64,000 nucleotides of DNA, from the NCBI GenBank assembly GCA_023957475.1, contig JAMLHA010000013.1:18286-82285 (forward strand), given 5' to 3'. Source of the stretch: Crocinitomicaceae bacterium (GTDB taxonomy: Bacteria; Bacteroidota; Bacteroidia; Flavobacteriales_D; Crocinitomicaceae). Below the pieces are notes generated by a model that worked only from the letters and a program-made list of their open reading frames with translations, had not been told where the DNA came from and did no database searches. Every line of letters starts with the position of its first letter. Positions within the stretch are counted from its first letter, which is position 1. Shown here piece by piece: positions 55,038-63,528 of the stretch. Made by a program: the position numbers and the translations under genes.

Positions 55038-55174
55038 TGGCTATAACAAGCCATCTGAACGCCAGCCCGAAGAAATCTCTTCGTGCTTGGCATTTATGTA
55101 AAAAGAAAATTGTAGCTTCGTGTTTAAGTTTTACTTAAAAATCGGGCCAGCGTCAGGTGGCTAAAACGTTAGTG
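55038..55174 (+). repeat. attC-like site 5
   Basis: Left core TGGCTATAAC (55038-55047) is the exact complement of 53111-53120. Arms AGCCATCTGAACGCCAGCCCGA pair with TCGGGCCAGCGTCAGGTGGCT with small bulges. Right core GTTAGTG (55168-55174). Confidence 0.85.
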
Positions 55175-55208
55175 GTAATATCGAACTCCAATAAAATCAA
55201 AAATAAAA

Positions 55209-56408
55209 ATGATGAAAAGGTTTAAATTGGCAATTTTAGCCGTTATTTTCTCAGGTAATGTGATTTCGCAATGTATAAGTGAATTTGGCATTTGGAATAA
55301 CAATGCAAATTTTATTATTGAATATTACCAAGATAAAGTCATAACTAGTACTACTTCTGGTATTCAATTTATAGATGTATCGAGCCCATCTTCACCCACA
55401 CCGACGGCATCTTTAGGAAATCCTGCAAGCTTCCCTATGGCAATTGAGGTTGATGGTAATTACGCCTACTTTGGAGGTGGGATGAATCCATACTTCATGA
55501 TTGCAGATATTTCAAATATCAACTTTCCTACTCAGGTTGGCATAACAACGAATCTTAGCGGAACAGCTTATGATATTGCTTTAAGTGGAAATTATGCTTT
55601 CATGCCTACTAGTTCTAGTATTTTATACGCTATTGACATCACGAATAAAACGACACCTTCAGTGGTTAGTAGTATAAACCTGGGAAGCTTTTCACAAGGC
55701 ATAGCTATACAAGGAAACTATGCATTTGTAGGAACCAATGCTGGGCTTCAAGTCATTGATATTTCAGATCCCTTAAATATGACGATTGTGACAACATTTG
55801 GGGGAGGCTATGCTCAAATCGCTGCGGATTTAGCAAATAATCGTCTTTTTGTCTCGAAAACAGCTAGTGGTTTTGACGCAATAGACATTTCTGATCCGAC
55901 CAATCCCGTGGGCCTATTTCAAGGTATAGGTGGAAACACATTAGGTAAACTAGTTTACAAAAACAACTACGTATTTCAAATTGGAACAAATGCAGTAAGT
56001 GCATTTCATATTACTCAGAATTCTTCGACTTATTTATGCTCCTATAACTCAACATTAAATGGTCAAATAAACTCTGTAGCAGTTAAGGATTCAGTCTTTT
56101 ACGTAACTACAGTGAATGATTTCCACGTTTTAAATCTTAATGGAGCAATAATTGGATTGAATCACTTGGACAATACATCTAAATTAATAGCATATCCTAA
56201 TCCAGCTAAAGAAAGTATTTATCTTGAAGTTCAAGATAATAAAACATACCTAATTGAAATTGTTGACACAAAAGGTAAGGCTCAATATTCAGATCAAATA
56301 ATGTATGGGAAACTAGAAATAAATACTTCCAATTTAGAAAGTGGTATTTACTTCATCAGATCATATTCTGATGGAAATTTAATGATAACTAAATTTGTTA
56401 AACAATAA
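55209..56408 (+). CDS. LVIVD-repeat protein with T9SS type-A sorting domain
   Basis: 399 residues starting at a double ATG (55209 or 55212). Signal peptide (KRFKLAILAVIFSGNVISQ). Residues about 30-310 hold repeats of the LVIVD beta-propeller type (GLQVIDISDPLNM, GFDAIDISDPTNP, IQFIDVSSPSSPT). The last ~80 residues are a T9SS sorting domain (LIAYPNPAKESIYLEV through GIYFIRSYSDGNLMITKFVKQ). A secreted or surface-anchored protein; the only gene of its cassette. Confidence 0.85.
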   Translation: MMKRFKLAILAVIFSGNVISQCISEFGIWNNNANFIIEYYQDKVITSTTSGIQFIDVSSPSSPTPTASLGNPASFPMAIEVDGNYAYFGGGMNPYFMIADISNINFPTQVGITTNLSGTAYDIALSGNYAFMPTSSSILYAIDITNKTTPSVVSSINLGSFSQGIAIQGNYAFVGTNAGLQVIDISDPLNMTIVTTFGGGYAQIAADLANNRLFVSKTASGFDAIDISDPTNPVGLFQGIGGNTLGKLVYKNNYVFQIGTNAVSAFHITQNSSTYLCSYNSTLNGQINSVAVKDSVFYVTTVNDFHVLNLNGAIIGLNHLDNTSKLIAYPNPAKESIYLEVQDNKTYLIEIVDTKGKAQYSDQIMYGKLEINTSNLESGIYFIRSYSDGNLMITKFVKQ

Positions 56409-56410
56409 AA

Positions 56411-56494
56411 TACCACTAACAAGCACTAAACAAAATGGCGCAATAATTAGAATCAAGAGATAGCGCCACTTCGCCTAGTGCAGAACCGTTACAA
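56411..56494 (+). repeat. attC-like site 6
   Basis: Left core TACCACTAAC (56411-56420) is the exact complement of 55168-55177. Arms GCACTA and TGGCGC pair with TAGTGC and GCGCCA. Right core GTTACAA (56488-56494). At 84 bp it is among the shortest. Confidence 0.85.
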
Positions 56495-56573
56495 GCAAGC
56501 GTAGAGACGAACGCACCTCAAAGATAATTACTAAAATCAAAATAGTTTTTGTTTTATTTTTTGCCAACGCTCA

Positions 56574-56633
56574 TTTAGCACTTTTGGTTTTTGCCAACGC
56601 ACAAGCCAATCACAAAAAACCAAAAGAGCTAAA
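56574..56633. repeat. Hairpin P3 at the left end of the photolyase block
   Basis: TTTAGC pairs with GCTAAA, AC faces GA, TTTTGGTTTTTG pairs with CAAAAAACCAAAA; the loop is CCAACGCACAAGCCAATCA. Same plan as P1. Confidence 0.8.
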
Positions 56634-56652
56634 TTTCCCCTTCGCTACAAAC

Positions 56653-57549
56653 TCACAAAGACTTTTCTATCGTATCAAACTCAAAGATAAATCCAGTAGT
56701 TTTTAATTTTTCGTTGCTGACTTTTGAACCTTCTAAAAGCATCACCGCCATTTCGCCAAAGAGCAAACGGATAACAAAAGCTGGTGCGTTGGGTAAGAAG
56801 CTTTTCTTTCCGAAAGCTTGCAATAGGGCTTTTGACAAATCGCTCATCGTAATTTGTTCAGTGGCAACAGCATTGAAAATTCCTTTAAGTTGAGTATTAG
56901 AAAGAATAAAATCGTACAGTCTTACCAAATCCCGAATGTCTATCCAAGGTAAATATTGTTCGCCAGAACCTAAAGAAACATTTATTCCGAGTTTGGCTAA
57001 TGGGCTTAGTTTTTTAACCATTCCGCCATCCTTTCCAAGAATAACTCCTTTGCGTAAAATAACAGTACGAACACCTAAATCGTTAAATTTTAAAGCAGCA
57101 TTTTCCCATTGCTGACAAACAGAAGCTAAAAAATCGTTTCCGCTTTCCGAGCTTTCTGCAAATGTCTTATCCGTTGTTACGGCACCATAAAACCCAACAG
57201 CAGAGGAAGAAATAAAGGTGTTGATGCTGAATTTATTTTCCGAAATATATTGATATAATAAGTTAATGGATTTTATGCGACTGTCAATAATTTCCTTTTT
57301 TCGGTCGTTGGTCCATCGCTTTTCGCCAATGTTTGCACCGGTAAGATTAATGAGAATTTCTACTCCTTCAAATGCTTTTTTGTCGATGTATTGTCGTTCA
57401 ATATCCCATAGAAAAAAACGAATATTTTCTGATGGATTAGCACTTGGATTTCGGGTTAAAACATGAATTGAATATCCTTTTTCTACTAAAAAAGGAATGA
57501 GCTGTTTTCCAACAAAACCAGTTCCGCCTGCTATTAATATTTTCTTCAT
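56653..57549 (-). CDS. TIGR01777-family NAD-binding oxidoreductase
   Basis: 298 residues of the epimerase-like SDR family TIGR01777 (E. coli YfcH-like). Rossmann motif ILIAGGTGFVGKQLIPFL at the start, NLTGANIGEKRW (about 70-81), FISSSAVGFYG, and QYLPWIDIRDLVRLYDF. Cytoplasmic; substrate unknown. Its start overlaps the photolyase stop by 4 bp, the last gene of a four-gene leftward operon. Confidence 0.93.
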   Translation of the reverse strand: MKKILIAGGTGFVGKQLIPFLVEKGYSIHVLTRNPSANPSENIRFFLWDIERQYIDKKAFEGVEILINLTGANIGEKRWTNDRKKEIIDSRIKSINLLYQYISENKFSINTFISSSAVGFYGAVTTDKTFAESSESGNDFLASVCQQWENAALKFNDLGVRTVILRKGVILGKDGGMVKKLSPLAKLGINVSLGSGEQYLPWIDIRDLVRLYDFILSNTQLKGIFNAVATEQITMSDLSKALLQAFGKKSFLPNAPAFVIRLLFGEMAVMLLEGSKVSNEKLKTTGFIFEFDTIEKSL

Positions 57550-58850
57550 TGTCTTTCTTTTACTGCTTCACCATAAATTTTTAAAGCTCTATCTTTTGCA
57601 AAACTATGTTCTACTATCGGTTTTGGATATTTTTCAGTTCCAAATTCGGGTAACCATCTTTTGATGTAGTCAAAATTTTTGTCGAATTTTTCGGTTTGCA
57701 ATGCAGGATTAAACACCCTGAAATAAGGTGCAGCATCGCAACCACAACCTGCTGCCCATTGCCAGTTTCCATTGTTGGCAGACAAATCGTAATCATTCAA
57801 CTTTTCAGCGAAATACGCCTCGCCCCAACGCCAATCTATCAGCAAATGTTTACACAAAAAACTGGCAACAATCATCCGAACCCGATTGTGCATATAACCT
57901 GTTTCGTTGAGCTGTCGCATTCCAGCATCTACAATCGGATAGCCTGTATTTCCACTACACCACAACTCAAATTCCTGCTCGTCATTTCGCCATTGAATAA
58001 AATCGTATTTCGTCTTAAAAGAATGACTGACCACCTTTGGAAAATGATACAAAATCTGCATAAAAAACTCCCGCCAAATCAATTCGCCTAACCAAGTTTG
58101 ATTGTGTTGCAAAGCAAAATCCACACATTTACGAATACTTATCGTTCCAAATCGCAGAGCAATTCCTAATTGAGTTGTTTTTTGAAGTGCTGGAAAATCT
58201 CTGTATTTATCATATTCATCAATGATTTTTGCTTCTAATTTTGGCGTTTCAAAATGAAATTCTGTTTTCTTAAATCCAATTTCTTTTAAAGAATGAATTT
58301 CGGTAAAATCTTGCTTCAAAAAGTGATTAAAATCTGCTTTGTGAATGTGATAATCTTTTTCGGTTAAAATTTCTTTCCATTTTTTAGCATAAGGCGTATA
58401 AACCGTATAAGGCGTTCCGTCATTTTTTACAATCTCGTTTTTATCAAAAATCACCTGGTCTTTAAATGCTTTAAAAGGAATGAGTTGGCTTTTGAAAAAG
58501 TTGTAAATTTCGGTATCTCTTTCGATGGCTTGTGGTTCATAATCCCGATTGCAAAACACCGCTTGAATGTCATATTCTTGGGAAAGTTGTTGAAAAATTT
58601 CTAAAGGTTTTCCATAAAAAGAACTCAGTTTTGAATGATGATTTTTTAATGCTAAATTAATGTCCGAAAGTGCCTGATGAATATAATCTACTCGCCTATC
58701 ACTTTTATTTTCTAACGCATCTAAAATAGCAGTATCAAAAATAAAAATCGGCAATACCGGAAATCCCGAAGCCAAAGCCTGACACAATCCAGCATTATCT
58801 TCCAATCGCAAATCCCTACGAAACCAGAATATGGAAAGTTTAGTTTTCAT
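57546..58850 (-). CDS. phrB: Deoxyribodipyrimidine photolyase (cryptochrome/photolyase family)
   Basis: Repairs UV-made cyclobutane pyrimidine dimers with blue light. 434 residues, the size of class I photolyases. N-terminal antenna domain FWFRRDLRLEDNAGL; FAD domain with WRWGEAYFAEKLNDYDLSANNGNWQWAAG (DNA/FAD site), RVFNPALQTEKFD, and NETGYMHNRVRM. The single-nucleotide spacing and overlaps put it in the marR-lipocalin-photolyase-TIGR01777 operon. Photolyase versus animal-type cryptochrome cannot be settled by eye; the NGNWQW block favours photolyase. Confidence 0.92.
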   Translation of the reverse strand: MKTKLSIFWFRRDLRLEDNAGLCQALASGFPVLPIFIFDTAILDALENKSDRRVDYIHQALSDINLALKNHHSKLSSFYGKPLEIFQQLSQEYDIQAVFCNRDYEPQAIERDTEIYNFFKSQLIPFKAFKDQVIFDKNEIVKNDGTPYTVYTPYAKKWKEILTEKDYHIHKADFNHFLKQDFTEIHSLKEIGFKKTEFHFETPKLEAKIIDEYDKYRDFPALQKTTQLGIALRFGTISIRKCVDFALQHNQTWLGELIWREFFMQILYHFPKVVSHSFKTKYDFIQWRNDEQEFELWCSGNTGYPIVDAGMRQLNETGYMHNRVRMIVASFLCKHLLIDWRWGEAYFAEKLNDYDLSANNGNWQWAAGCGCDAAPYFRVFNPALQTEKFDKNFDYIKRWLPEFGTEKYPKPIVEHSFAKDRALKIYGEAVKERQ

Positions 58851-59400
58851 TCAAATACGGACTATCTGTTTTATCGTGTTTTACCCAAATCAATTTGGAC
58901 GTGTCATAACCGATTTCTTCGGCTATTTTCAAGTACTTTGTTTTTATATCCTCGGGAATAGTTTTTGTGCGGGATAAAATCCACAGATAATCCAAATTCT
59001 TTCCAGCAATTAAAGCATATTGGTAATTTTCGTCTAAAGCCACCACATTGTAGCCTGAATAAAATGGTCCGAAGAAACTCACTTTTAGCGCAGCCACTAT
59101 TTTATCTCCTCTAAATTTTGCCAATCCATCGGCTTTACTCCATTTCTTTTTCACGAAATTGTAACCACTGTTCAAGACTATTACATTTCCTTTTTTATCC
59201 AATTTATACTGTGCCGAAGTATTGTCTAAATTCTTTTCAAATCGGAAATCAAATCGGGCAATTTCGTACCAAGCACCTAAATATCGATTGACATCAAAAT
59301 TTTCTACTGGTTTTGTATTTTTAGGTATTGATGCACAAGAATTTAAAAGTAAAATTCCACAAGCTATAAAAGCGGCTCTTAATATTGTTCTTTTTTTCAT
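58840..59400 (-). CDS. Lipocalin-family lipoprotein (Blc-like)
   Basis: 186 residues. Lipobox LLNSCAS near residue 20 makes it a lipoprotein. The lipocalin GxW motif appears as YLGAWYEIARFDFRFEKNLDNTSAQY, with later YNVVALDENYQYALIAGKNLDYLWILSR. Blc-like lipocalins bind lysophospholipids or fatty acids at the outer membrane. It overlaps the photolyase gene by 11 bp and the marR gene by 4 bp. Confidence 0.92.
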   Translation of the reverse strand: MKKRTILRAAFIACGILLLNSCASIPKNTKPVENFDVNRYLGAWYEIARFDFRFEKNLDNTSAQYKLDKKGNVIVLNSGYNFVKKKWSKADGLAKFRGDKIVAALKVSFFGPFYSGYNVVALDENYQYALIAGKNLDYLWILSRTKTIPEDIKTKYLKIAEEIGYDTSKLIWVKHDKTDSPYLNEN

Positions 59401-60059
59401 TTTTTTTCTATTTTAAAAGTTAATGCTTCTGTTAACAAACTTTCTGTGTCAATATTTTTATCATAAATCTGTTGATGAAAATCATCGAGCTTATTGAGTA
59501 AGCGGATTAATTCCATTTTCTCCTTTTGTGATAAATTTCCGGTAACGATGGAAGTAGCTTGTCGTATTTTATCCATTTGATTTTCTAAGGCTTCTATCCC
59601 TGTTTTGGAAATTGAAATCACTTTACTTCGTTTATCCGTTTTAGAATTCCGCTGTTCAATCCAACCTTGATTGATTAAACGATTGATAATCTGCATTCCA
59701 ACCGGCTTTTCGTGTACGTTTTTTTTTATCAAATCCATTTTTGACATTTCGCCAAATGCTTTGAGATTTATTAGATAAATAAAATCTTCTTGCGTAGAAA
59801 AATCCGACCCAACAATTGCCGATTTGGAATAGCTTTTCGCATATCGATTCATGTGAACAATCAATGTATTAATAACGCTTTCGGCACTTCTTCCGTTTTC
59901 TTTCCCTTCCCAATTCGGTTCATTAACGATAGTGTTATTGTTTGTCGAAATCCAATTTTTAAACCCTTCAACAGATGTGTCAAAATGGTTGTTATTGTTG
60001 GTTTCAATCTCAAATTCCTGAACTAAATCGAGCACATCTTTAATTAAACCATAATTCAT
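59397..60059 (-). CDS. MarR-family transcriptional regulator
   Basis: 220 residues, longer than the usual ~150; an extra N-terminal ~70 residues precede the winged helix. Core: KSAIVGSDFSTQEDFIYLINL, then KMDLIKKNVHEKPVGMQIINRLINQGWIEQRNSKTDKRSKVISISKTG (recognition helix and wing). It is the first gene of the leftward operon and divergent from the TonB receptor. The palindrome at 60078-60094 overlaps its own -7 box (TATATTTG on the - strand), so it probably represses itself and perhaps the receptor. Confidence 0.88.
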   Translation of the reverse strand: MNYGLIKDVLDLVQEFEIETNNNNHFDTSVEGFKNWISTNNNTIVNEPNWEGKENGRSAESVINTLIVHMNRYAKSYSKSAIVGSDFSTQEDFIYLINLKAFGEMSKMDLIKKNVHEKPVGMQIINRLINQGWIEQRNSKTDKRSKVISISKTGIEALENQMDKIRQATSIVTGNLSQKEKMELIRLLNKLDDFHQQIYDKNIDTESLLTEALTFKIEKK

Positions 60060-60077
60060 TTTGATTAATTTTAGAAT

Positions 60078-60094
60078 ACAAATATACTATTTGT
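60078..60094. promoter_or_regulatory. Probable MarR operator between divergent genes
   Basis: ACAAATA-TAC-TATTTGT is a perfect 7-bp inverted repeat. On the - strand it contains the -7 box TATATTTG of the marR gene, 19 bp from its ATG. Confidence 0.6.
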
Positions 60095-60139
60095 TTTTAA
60101 ATAAAGCACATAAATAGATTTTTATTTGAAATATTAGTT

Positions 60140-60147
60140 TACTTTTG
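60140..60147 (+). promoter_or_regulatory. -7 box of the TonB-receptor gene
   Basis: TACTTTTG fits TAnnTTTG and lies 22 bp before the ATG at 60170. Confidence 0.5.
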
Positions 60148-60169
60148 CACTAATTAATTACTTTGTAGT

Positions 60170-62596
60170 ATGAAAAAAATACTTTTAGGATTGGTTTTCC
60201 TTTTGATTGGAAATAATATTTTTGCCCAAACAATAGGTACTATCAACGGTGTCGTAAAAGACAAAAACACTCAAGAAATATTAATTGGAGTTGTGCTTAA
60301 ATTTGCCGGAAAAGACACAGTAAATACACTATCCGATGAAAACGGAAACTTTTCGGTTCAACTTCCTGTTGGAAAATATAATTTAGAAACTTCGTATATT
60401 GGTTACACACCTTTCACGCTTTACAACATTAATTTGACTTCTGGAAATGCCCAAATTCTACAGATAGAATTGGACGAGAAAAGTCAGGAATTACAGGAAG
60501 TGGTCATCAATGCTGGAAAATCGGTTAGGGCTTCGGATATGATTACACCTTTGGCTACTCAAAAATTAACAGCCGAAGAAATAAAATCCAACCCTGGTGG
60601 AAATTTTGATGTTTCAAAAGTTATTCAAGTATTGCCCGGAGTTGCAGGAGGAACAACACCTAACCGTAACGATATTATTGTGCGTGGTGGCGGCCCGAGT
60701 GAGAATGTCTATTATTTGGACGGTATCGAAATCCCTGTTTTAAACCATTTTCAAACACAAGGTGCAAGTGGCGGAGCTACTGGAATTTTGAATGTTTCTT
60801 TTATTCAAGATGTACAACTCACTTCATCGGCTTTTAACGCAAAGTATGACAATGCTTTGGCTTCAACAATAGTCATCAAACAACGAAATGGCAATCCTGA
60901 CAAATTGAGTGGAAACTTTCGTTTGTCGGGAACAGAATTTGCAGCAATGTTAGAAGGTCCATTGGGAAAGAAAACCACATTTATGGCTTCGGCAAGGCGT
61001 TCATATCTGCAATTTTTATTCAAATTATTGGATTTACCCATTCGCCCTGACTACTATGATTTTCAATACAAAATCAATCACAAAATCAACAATAAAACCG
61101 AATTGACTTTTATAGGAATTGGAGCGATTGACAATTTTAAATTAGCCGTTCCGAAAAAGAGCGATGCCAATACGGAATACATCAATCGGGCAAATCCTTT
61201 AATCAATCAATGGAATTATACCGTTGGAGCAACCTTGAAACGATTGGTAAACAATGGTTTTTTTACTATTGCATTAAGCAGAAATATGTTTTTTAATGGT
61301 GCTGACCGTTATGAAAACAATGCTTCAAAAAGTGGAAATAAATTGTTTAGTTTGGGAAGTCATGAAACGGAAAGTAAACTTCGTTTTGATATGAATAAAT
61401 TAAAAAACGGTTGGAAATACAGTTATGGTGTAGATGCACAATATGTAAAATACGATGCCGATATTTTCAATACGATAAAAGAAGAAGTAAAGGATAATAA
61501 CGGAAACGTCATTAGTCCTGCCGTTAGTTTTTCAAGTAATACAGCAATTGAATTTTTCAAATTTGGTGCGTACGGTCAAGTTGCAAAACGATTTTTTGAC
61601 GATAAATTCTTAGTGTCGGGAGGTCTTCGTGCAGACATTAATACCTATACAAAAAACGGATTAAATCCATTGAAAACGCTTTCTCCAAGGGTTTCATTTT
61701 CTTATGCTTTCAACAATCAATGGAATATTTCTGCATCCGTTGGAAGTTATTACAAACTGCCTGTTTACACCATGCTTGGCTATAAAGACAATAATGGCAT
61801 ACTTGCCAATAAAGAGTTGAAATATACCAATTCTATACACTATACCATCGGAACGGAGTTTGTACCGAAAAACGATTTGAGGGTTACTTTTGAAGCATTT
61901 TACAAAGATTACAGAAATTATCCAACTTCCTTAACCAACGGAATTTCTTATGCCAATATCGGCACGGATTATTCGGCAGTTGGTAGCGATAAATATGCTT
62001 CATCAGGGCGAGGGCGAGTGTATGGAATTGAGGCTTATATTCAACAAAAACTCATTAAAAACCTTTTTTATGTAGCCAGTGCCACACTTTACAAATCGGA
62101 ATTTTCAGGCATCGATAATCAATTCAGACCTTCCACTTGGGATTATGGGTTTATTGTTTCTGCTACTTTCGGTTATAAATTCAAAAAGAATTGGGACATC
62201 GGCTTGAAATACCGCATTGCCGGAGGACAATCTTACACGCCTTTTGATATGAACGCATCAACTGCCCAATATTTGACCTATGGAACTGGTGTTTACGATT
62301 ACACACAACTCAACAGCAAACGACTTCCTATTTTTAATCAATTGGATTTGAGAGTAGATAAAAAGTTCAATTTCAAGAAAGTAAGCTTAGATATATTTGT
62401 TGATTTCCAAAATATTCTGTTTTATAAAACTCCTTATTTACCCAAATTTACTTTTGAAAGGAATGATGACAATACTGGCTTTAAAACCACAGACGGACAG
62501 CCCATCAAAGCAGACGGAAGTAATGCCATTCCATTAATTCTAAATCAGCGGTCGGCAACCATCGTACCTTCTATTGGATTTATATTTGAGTTTTAA
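60170..62596 (+). CDS. TonB-dependent receptor
   Basis: 808 residues. Signal peptide (KKILLGLVFLLIGNNIFAQ), carboxypeptidase-regulatory-like domain (about 22-110, INGVVKDKNTQEILIGVVLKF), plug domain (MITPLATQKLTAEEIKSNPGGNFDVSKVIQVLPGVAGG, RNDIIVRGGGPSENVYYLDGIEIP), and a barrel ending in the aromatic-terminated strand IVPSIGFIFEF. It imports an unknown ligand across the outer membrane. Divergent from marR, which probably regulates it. Confidence 0.93.
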   Translation: MKKILLGLVFLLIGNNIFAQTIGTINGVVKDKNTQEILIGVVLKFAGKDTVNTLSDENGNFSVQLPVGKYNLETSYIGYTPFTLYNINLTSGNAQILQIELDEKSQELQEVVINAGKSVRASDMITPLATQKLTAEEIKSNPGGNFDVSKVIQVLPGVAGGTTPNRNDIIVRGGGPSENVYYLDGIEIPVLNHFQTQGASGGATGILNVSFIQDVQLTSSAFNAKYDNALASTIVIKQRNGNPDKLSGNFRLSGTEFAAMLEGPLGKKTTFMASARRSYLQFLFKLLDLPIRPDYYDFQYKINHKINNKTELTFIGIGAIDNFKLAVPKKSDANTEYINRANPLINQWNYTVGATLKRLVNNGFFTIALSRNMFFNGADRYENNASKSGNKLFSLGSHETESKLRFDMNKLKNGWKYSYGVDAQYVKYDADIFNTIKEEVKDNNGNVISPAVSFSSNTAIEFFKFGAYGQVAKRFFDDKFLVSGGLRADINTYTKNGLNPLKTLSPRVSFSYAFNNQWNISASVGSYYKLPVYTMLGYKDNNGILANKELKYTNSIHYTIGTEFVPKNDLRVTFEAFYKDYRNYPTSLTNGISYANIGTDYSAVGSDKYASSGRGRVYGIEAYIQQKLIKNLFYVASATLYKSEFSGIDNQFRPSTWDYGFIVSATFGYKFKKNWDIGLKYRIAGGQSYTPFDMNASTAQYLTYGTGVYDYTQLNSKRLPIFNQLDLRVDKKFNFKKVSLDIFVDFQNILFYKTPYLPKFTFERNDDNTGFKTTDGQPIKADGSNAIPLILNQRSATIVPSIGFIFEF

Positions 62597-62609
62597 GGAA
62601 TAATATAAC

Positions 62610-62674
62610 AGACATACACATTTGCAAGCCACACAAGGCTCCGCTCAAAGCAAGGCTTGCCAAAGATTATGTCT
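62610..62674. repeat. Hairpin P4 at the right end of the photolyase block
   Basis: AGACATA pairs with TATGTCT, CACA faces GATT, TTTGCAAGCC pairs with GGCTTGCCAAA, loop ACACAAGGCTCCGCTCAAAGCAA. Fourteen bases after the receptor stop. Confidence 0.8.
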
Positions 62675-62728
62675 TCCATTCCACACATAAAAATAAAACA
62701 CAAACAACTTTACCGAAAGAACGCCAGC

Positions 62729-62863
62729 CTGTAACAAGCGGTTTGAACGCAAGCAGGGGTGAATCGCACCGTTTCAACTTTTGTGCTATATTTGAAGTTT
62801 GGTTCTCGCATCAACAGTAGTGCTAAAATGCCCTGCCTGCGTCAAGCCGCAAAACCGTTATAG
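62729..62863 (+). repeat. attC-like site 7
   Basis: Left core CTGTAAC (62729-62735). Its complement matches the photolyase unit start at 56488 in 11 of 14 bases (GTTACAxGCxxGCG). Arms GCGGTTTGAACGCAAGCAGGG pair with CCCTGCCTGCGTCAAGCCGC. Right core GTTATAG (62857-62863). Confidence 0.8.
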
Positions 62864-62866
62864 CTA

Positions 62867-63430
62867 ATGAAGAAAACACTTGGAATACTATTAATGTTAT
62901 TCGCTCTTATCGCATGCGGTGAGAAGCAAAAAAGTCTTGCTGAGTACGAAGCCTATCAAGTAAAAATTGCAAGGAAGAATTTTACTGCGAACAATGGAGA
63001 ATATTCTATTTTACTACCGCATGATTGGAATGTAAATGAAGACCCTATTGTGTCGGACACTGTGCTATACGTTATGGAAACTGGCAGTTCGGATACCACT
63101 TTGGTTGCGATGGGAATTATGAAAATGAACGTTATTTATGGAAACATTGATAACGAATTTGATAAACTCATTAAGGAAATGACAACCCGAGCTTCCAACG
63201 TTAAATTGATTGAAAAATCAAATATGAAAATTGGAGATAAAGCTGCCCAAACTGCACTGTTAACGTATGAGCATGATGGAAAAATAATTCAGGAAGAAAT
63301 AGACATATTTATTCCAATTAATGACACACAGTATTATTACATTGGCCTGGTATGCGATAAGAACGAAAAAACAGAGCATCATTTTGGTATGATGATCGGT
63401 TGTGCGAAAACATTTAAACTAAACAAATAG
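62867..63430 (+). CDS. PsbP/DUF1795-like lipoprotein
   Basis: 187 residues with a lipobox FALIACGEK (Cys near 17). The mature part follows the PsbP/DUF1795 pattern (GEYSILLPHDWNVNEDPI, then TLVAMGIMKMNV, KIGDKAAQTALLTYEHDGKIIQEEIDIFIPINDTQYYYIGLVCDKN). The ATG begins right after the ten-base cassette-start motif (62857-62866), as in compact integron cassettes. Single-gene cassette; function unknown. Confidence 0.8.
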   Translation: MKKTLGILLMLFALIACGEKQKSLAEYEAYQVKIARKNFTANNGEYSILLPHDWNVNEDPIVSDTVLYVMETGSSDTTLVAMGIMKMNVIYGNIDNEFDKLIKEMTTRASNVKLIEKSNMKIGDKAAQTALLTYEHDGKIIQEEIDIFIPINDTQYYYIGLVCDKNEKTEHHFGMMIGCAKTFKLNK

Positions 63431-63510
63431 CTATAACATGCGGTAAAAAAAATGGCGCACGATTACACTCGAGAGAAAGCGCCACTTTTCCTACCGCAGG
63501 GCCGTTGTAG
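63428..63510 (+). repeat. attC-like site 8
   Basis: Left core TAGCTATAAC (63428-63437) is the exact complement of 62857-62866. Arms GCGGTA and TGGCGC pair with TACCGC and GCGCCA. Right core GTTGTAG (63504-63510). 83 bp. It overlaps the lipoprotein stop codon. Confidence 0.88.
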
Positions 63511-63528
63511 CACATTTAAAGAAACCCA

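Larger units (their letters stand above)
56545..62705. mobile_element. Photolyase-block bounded by a 17-bp AT-rich inverted repeat
   Basis: The left arm GTTTTTGTTTTATTTTT (56545-56561) matches the reverse complement of 62689-62705 at 16 of 17. Hairpins P3 (56574-56633) and P4 (62610-62674) lie just inside. The block holds four leftward genes and one rightward TonB receptor. The AT-rich arms are weaker evidence than the 18-bp pair of the defence block, but the architecture is the same. Confidence 0.45.
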
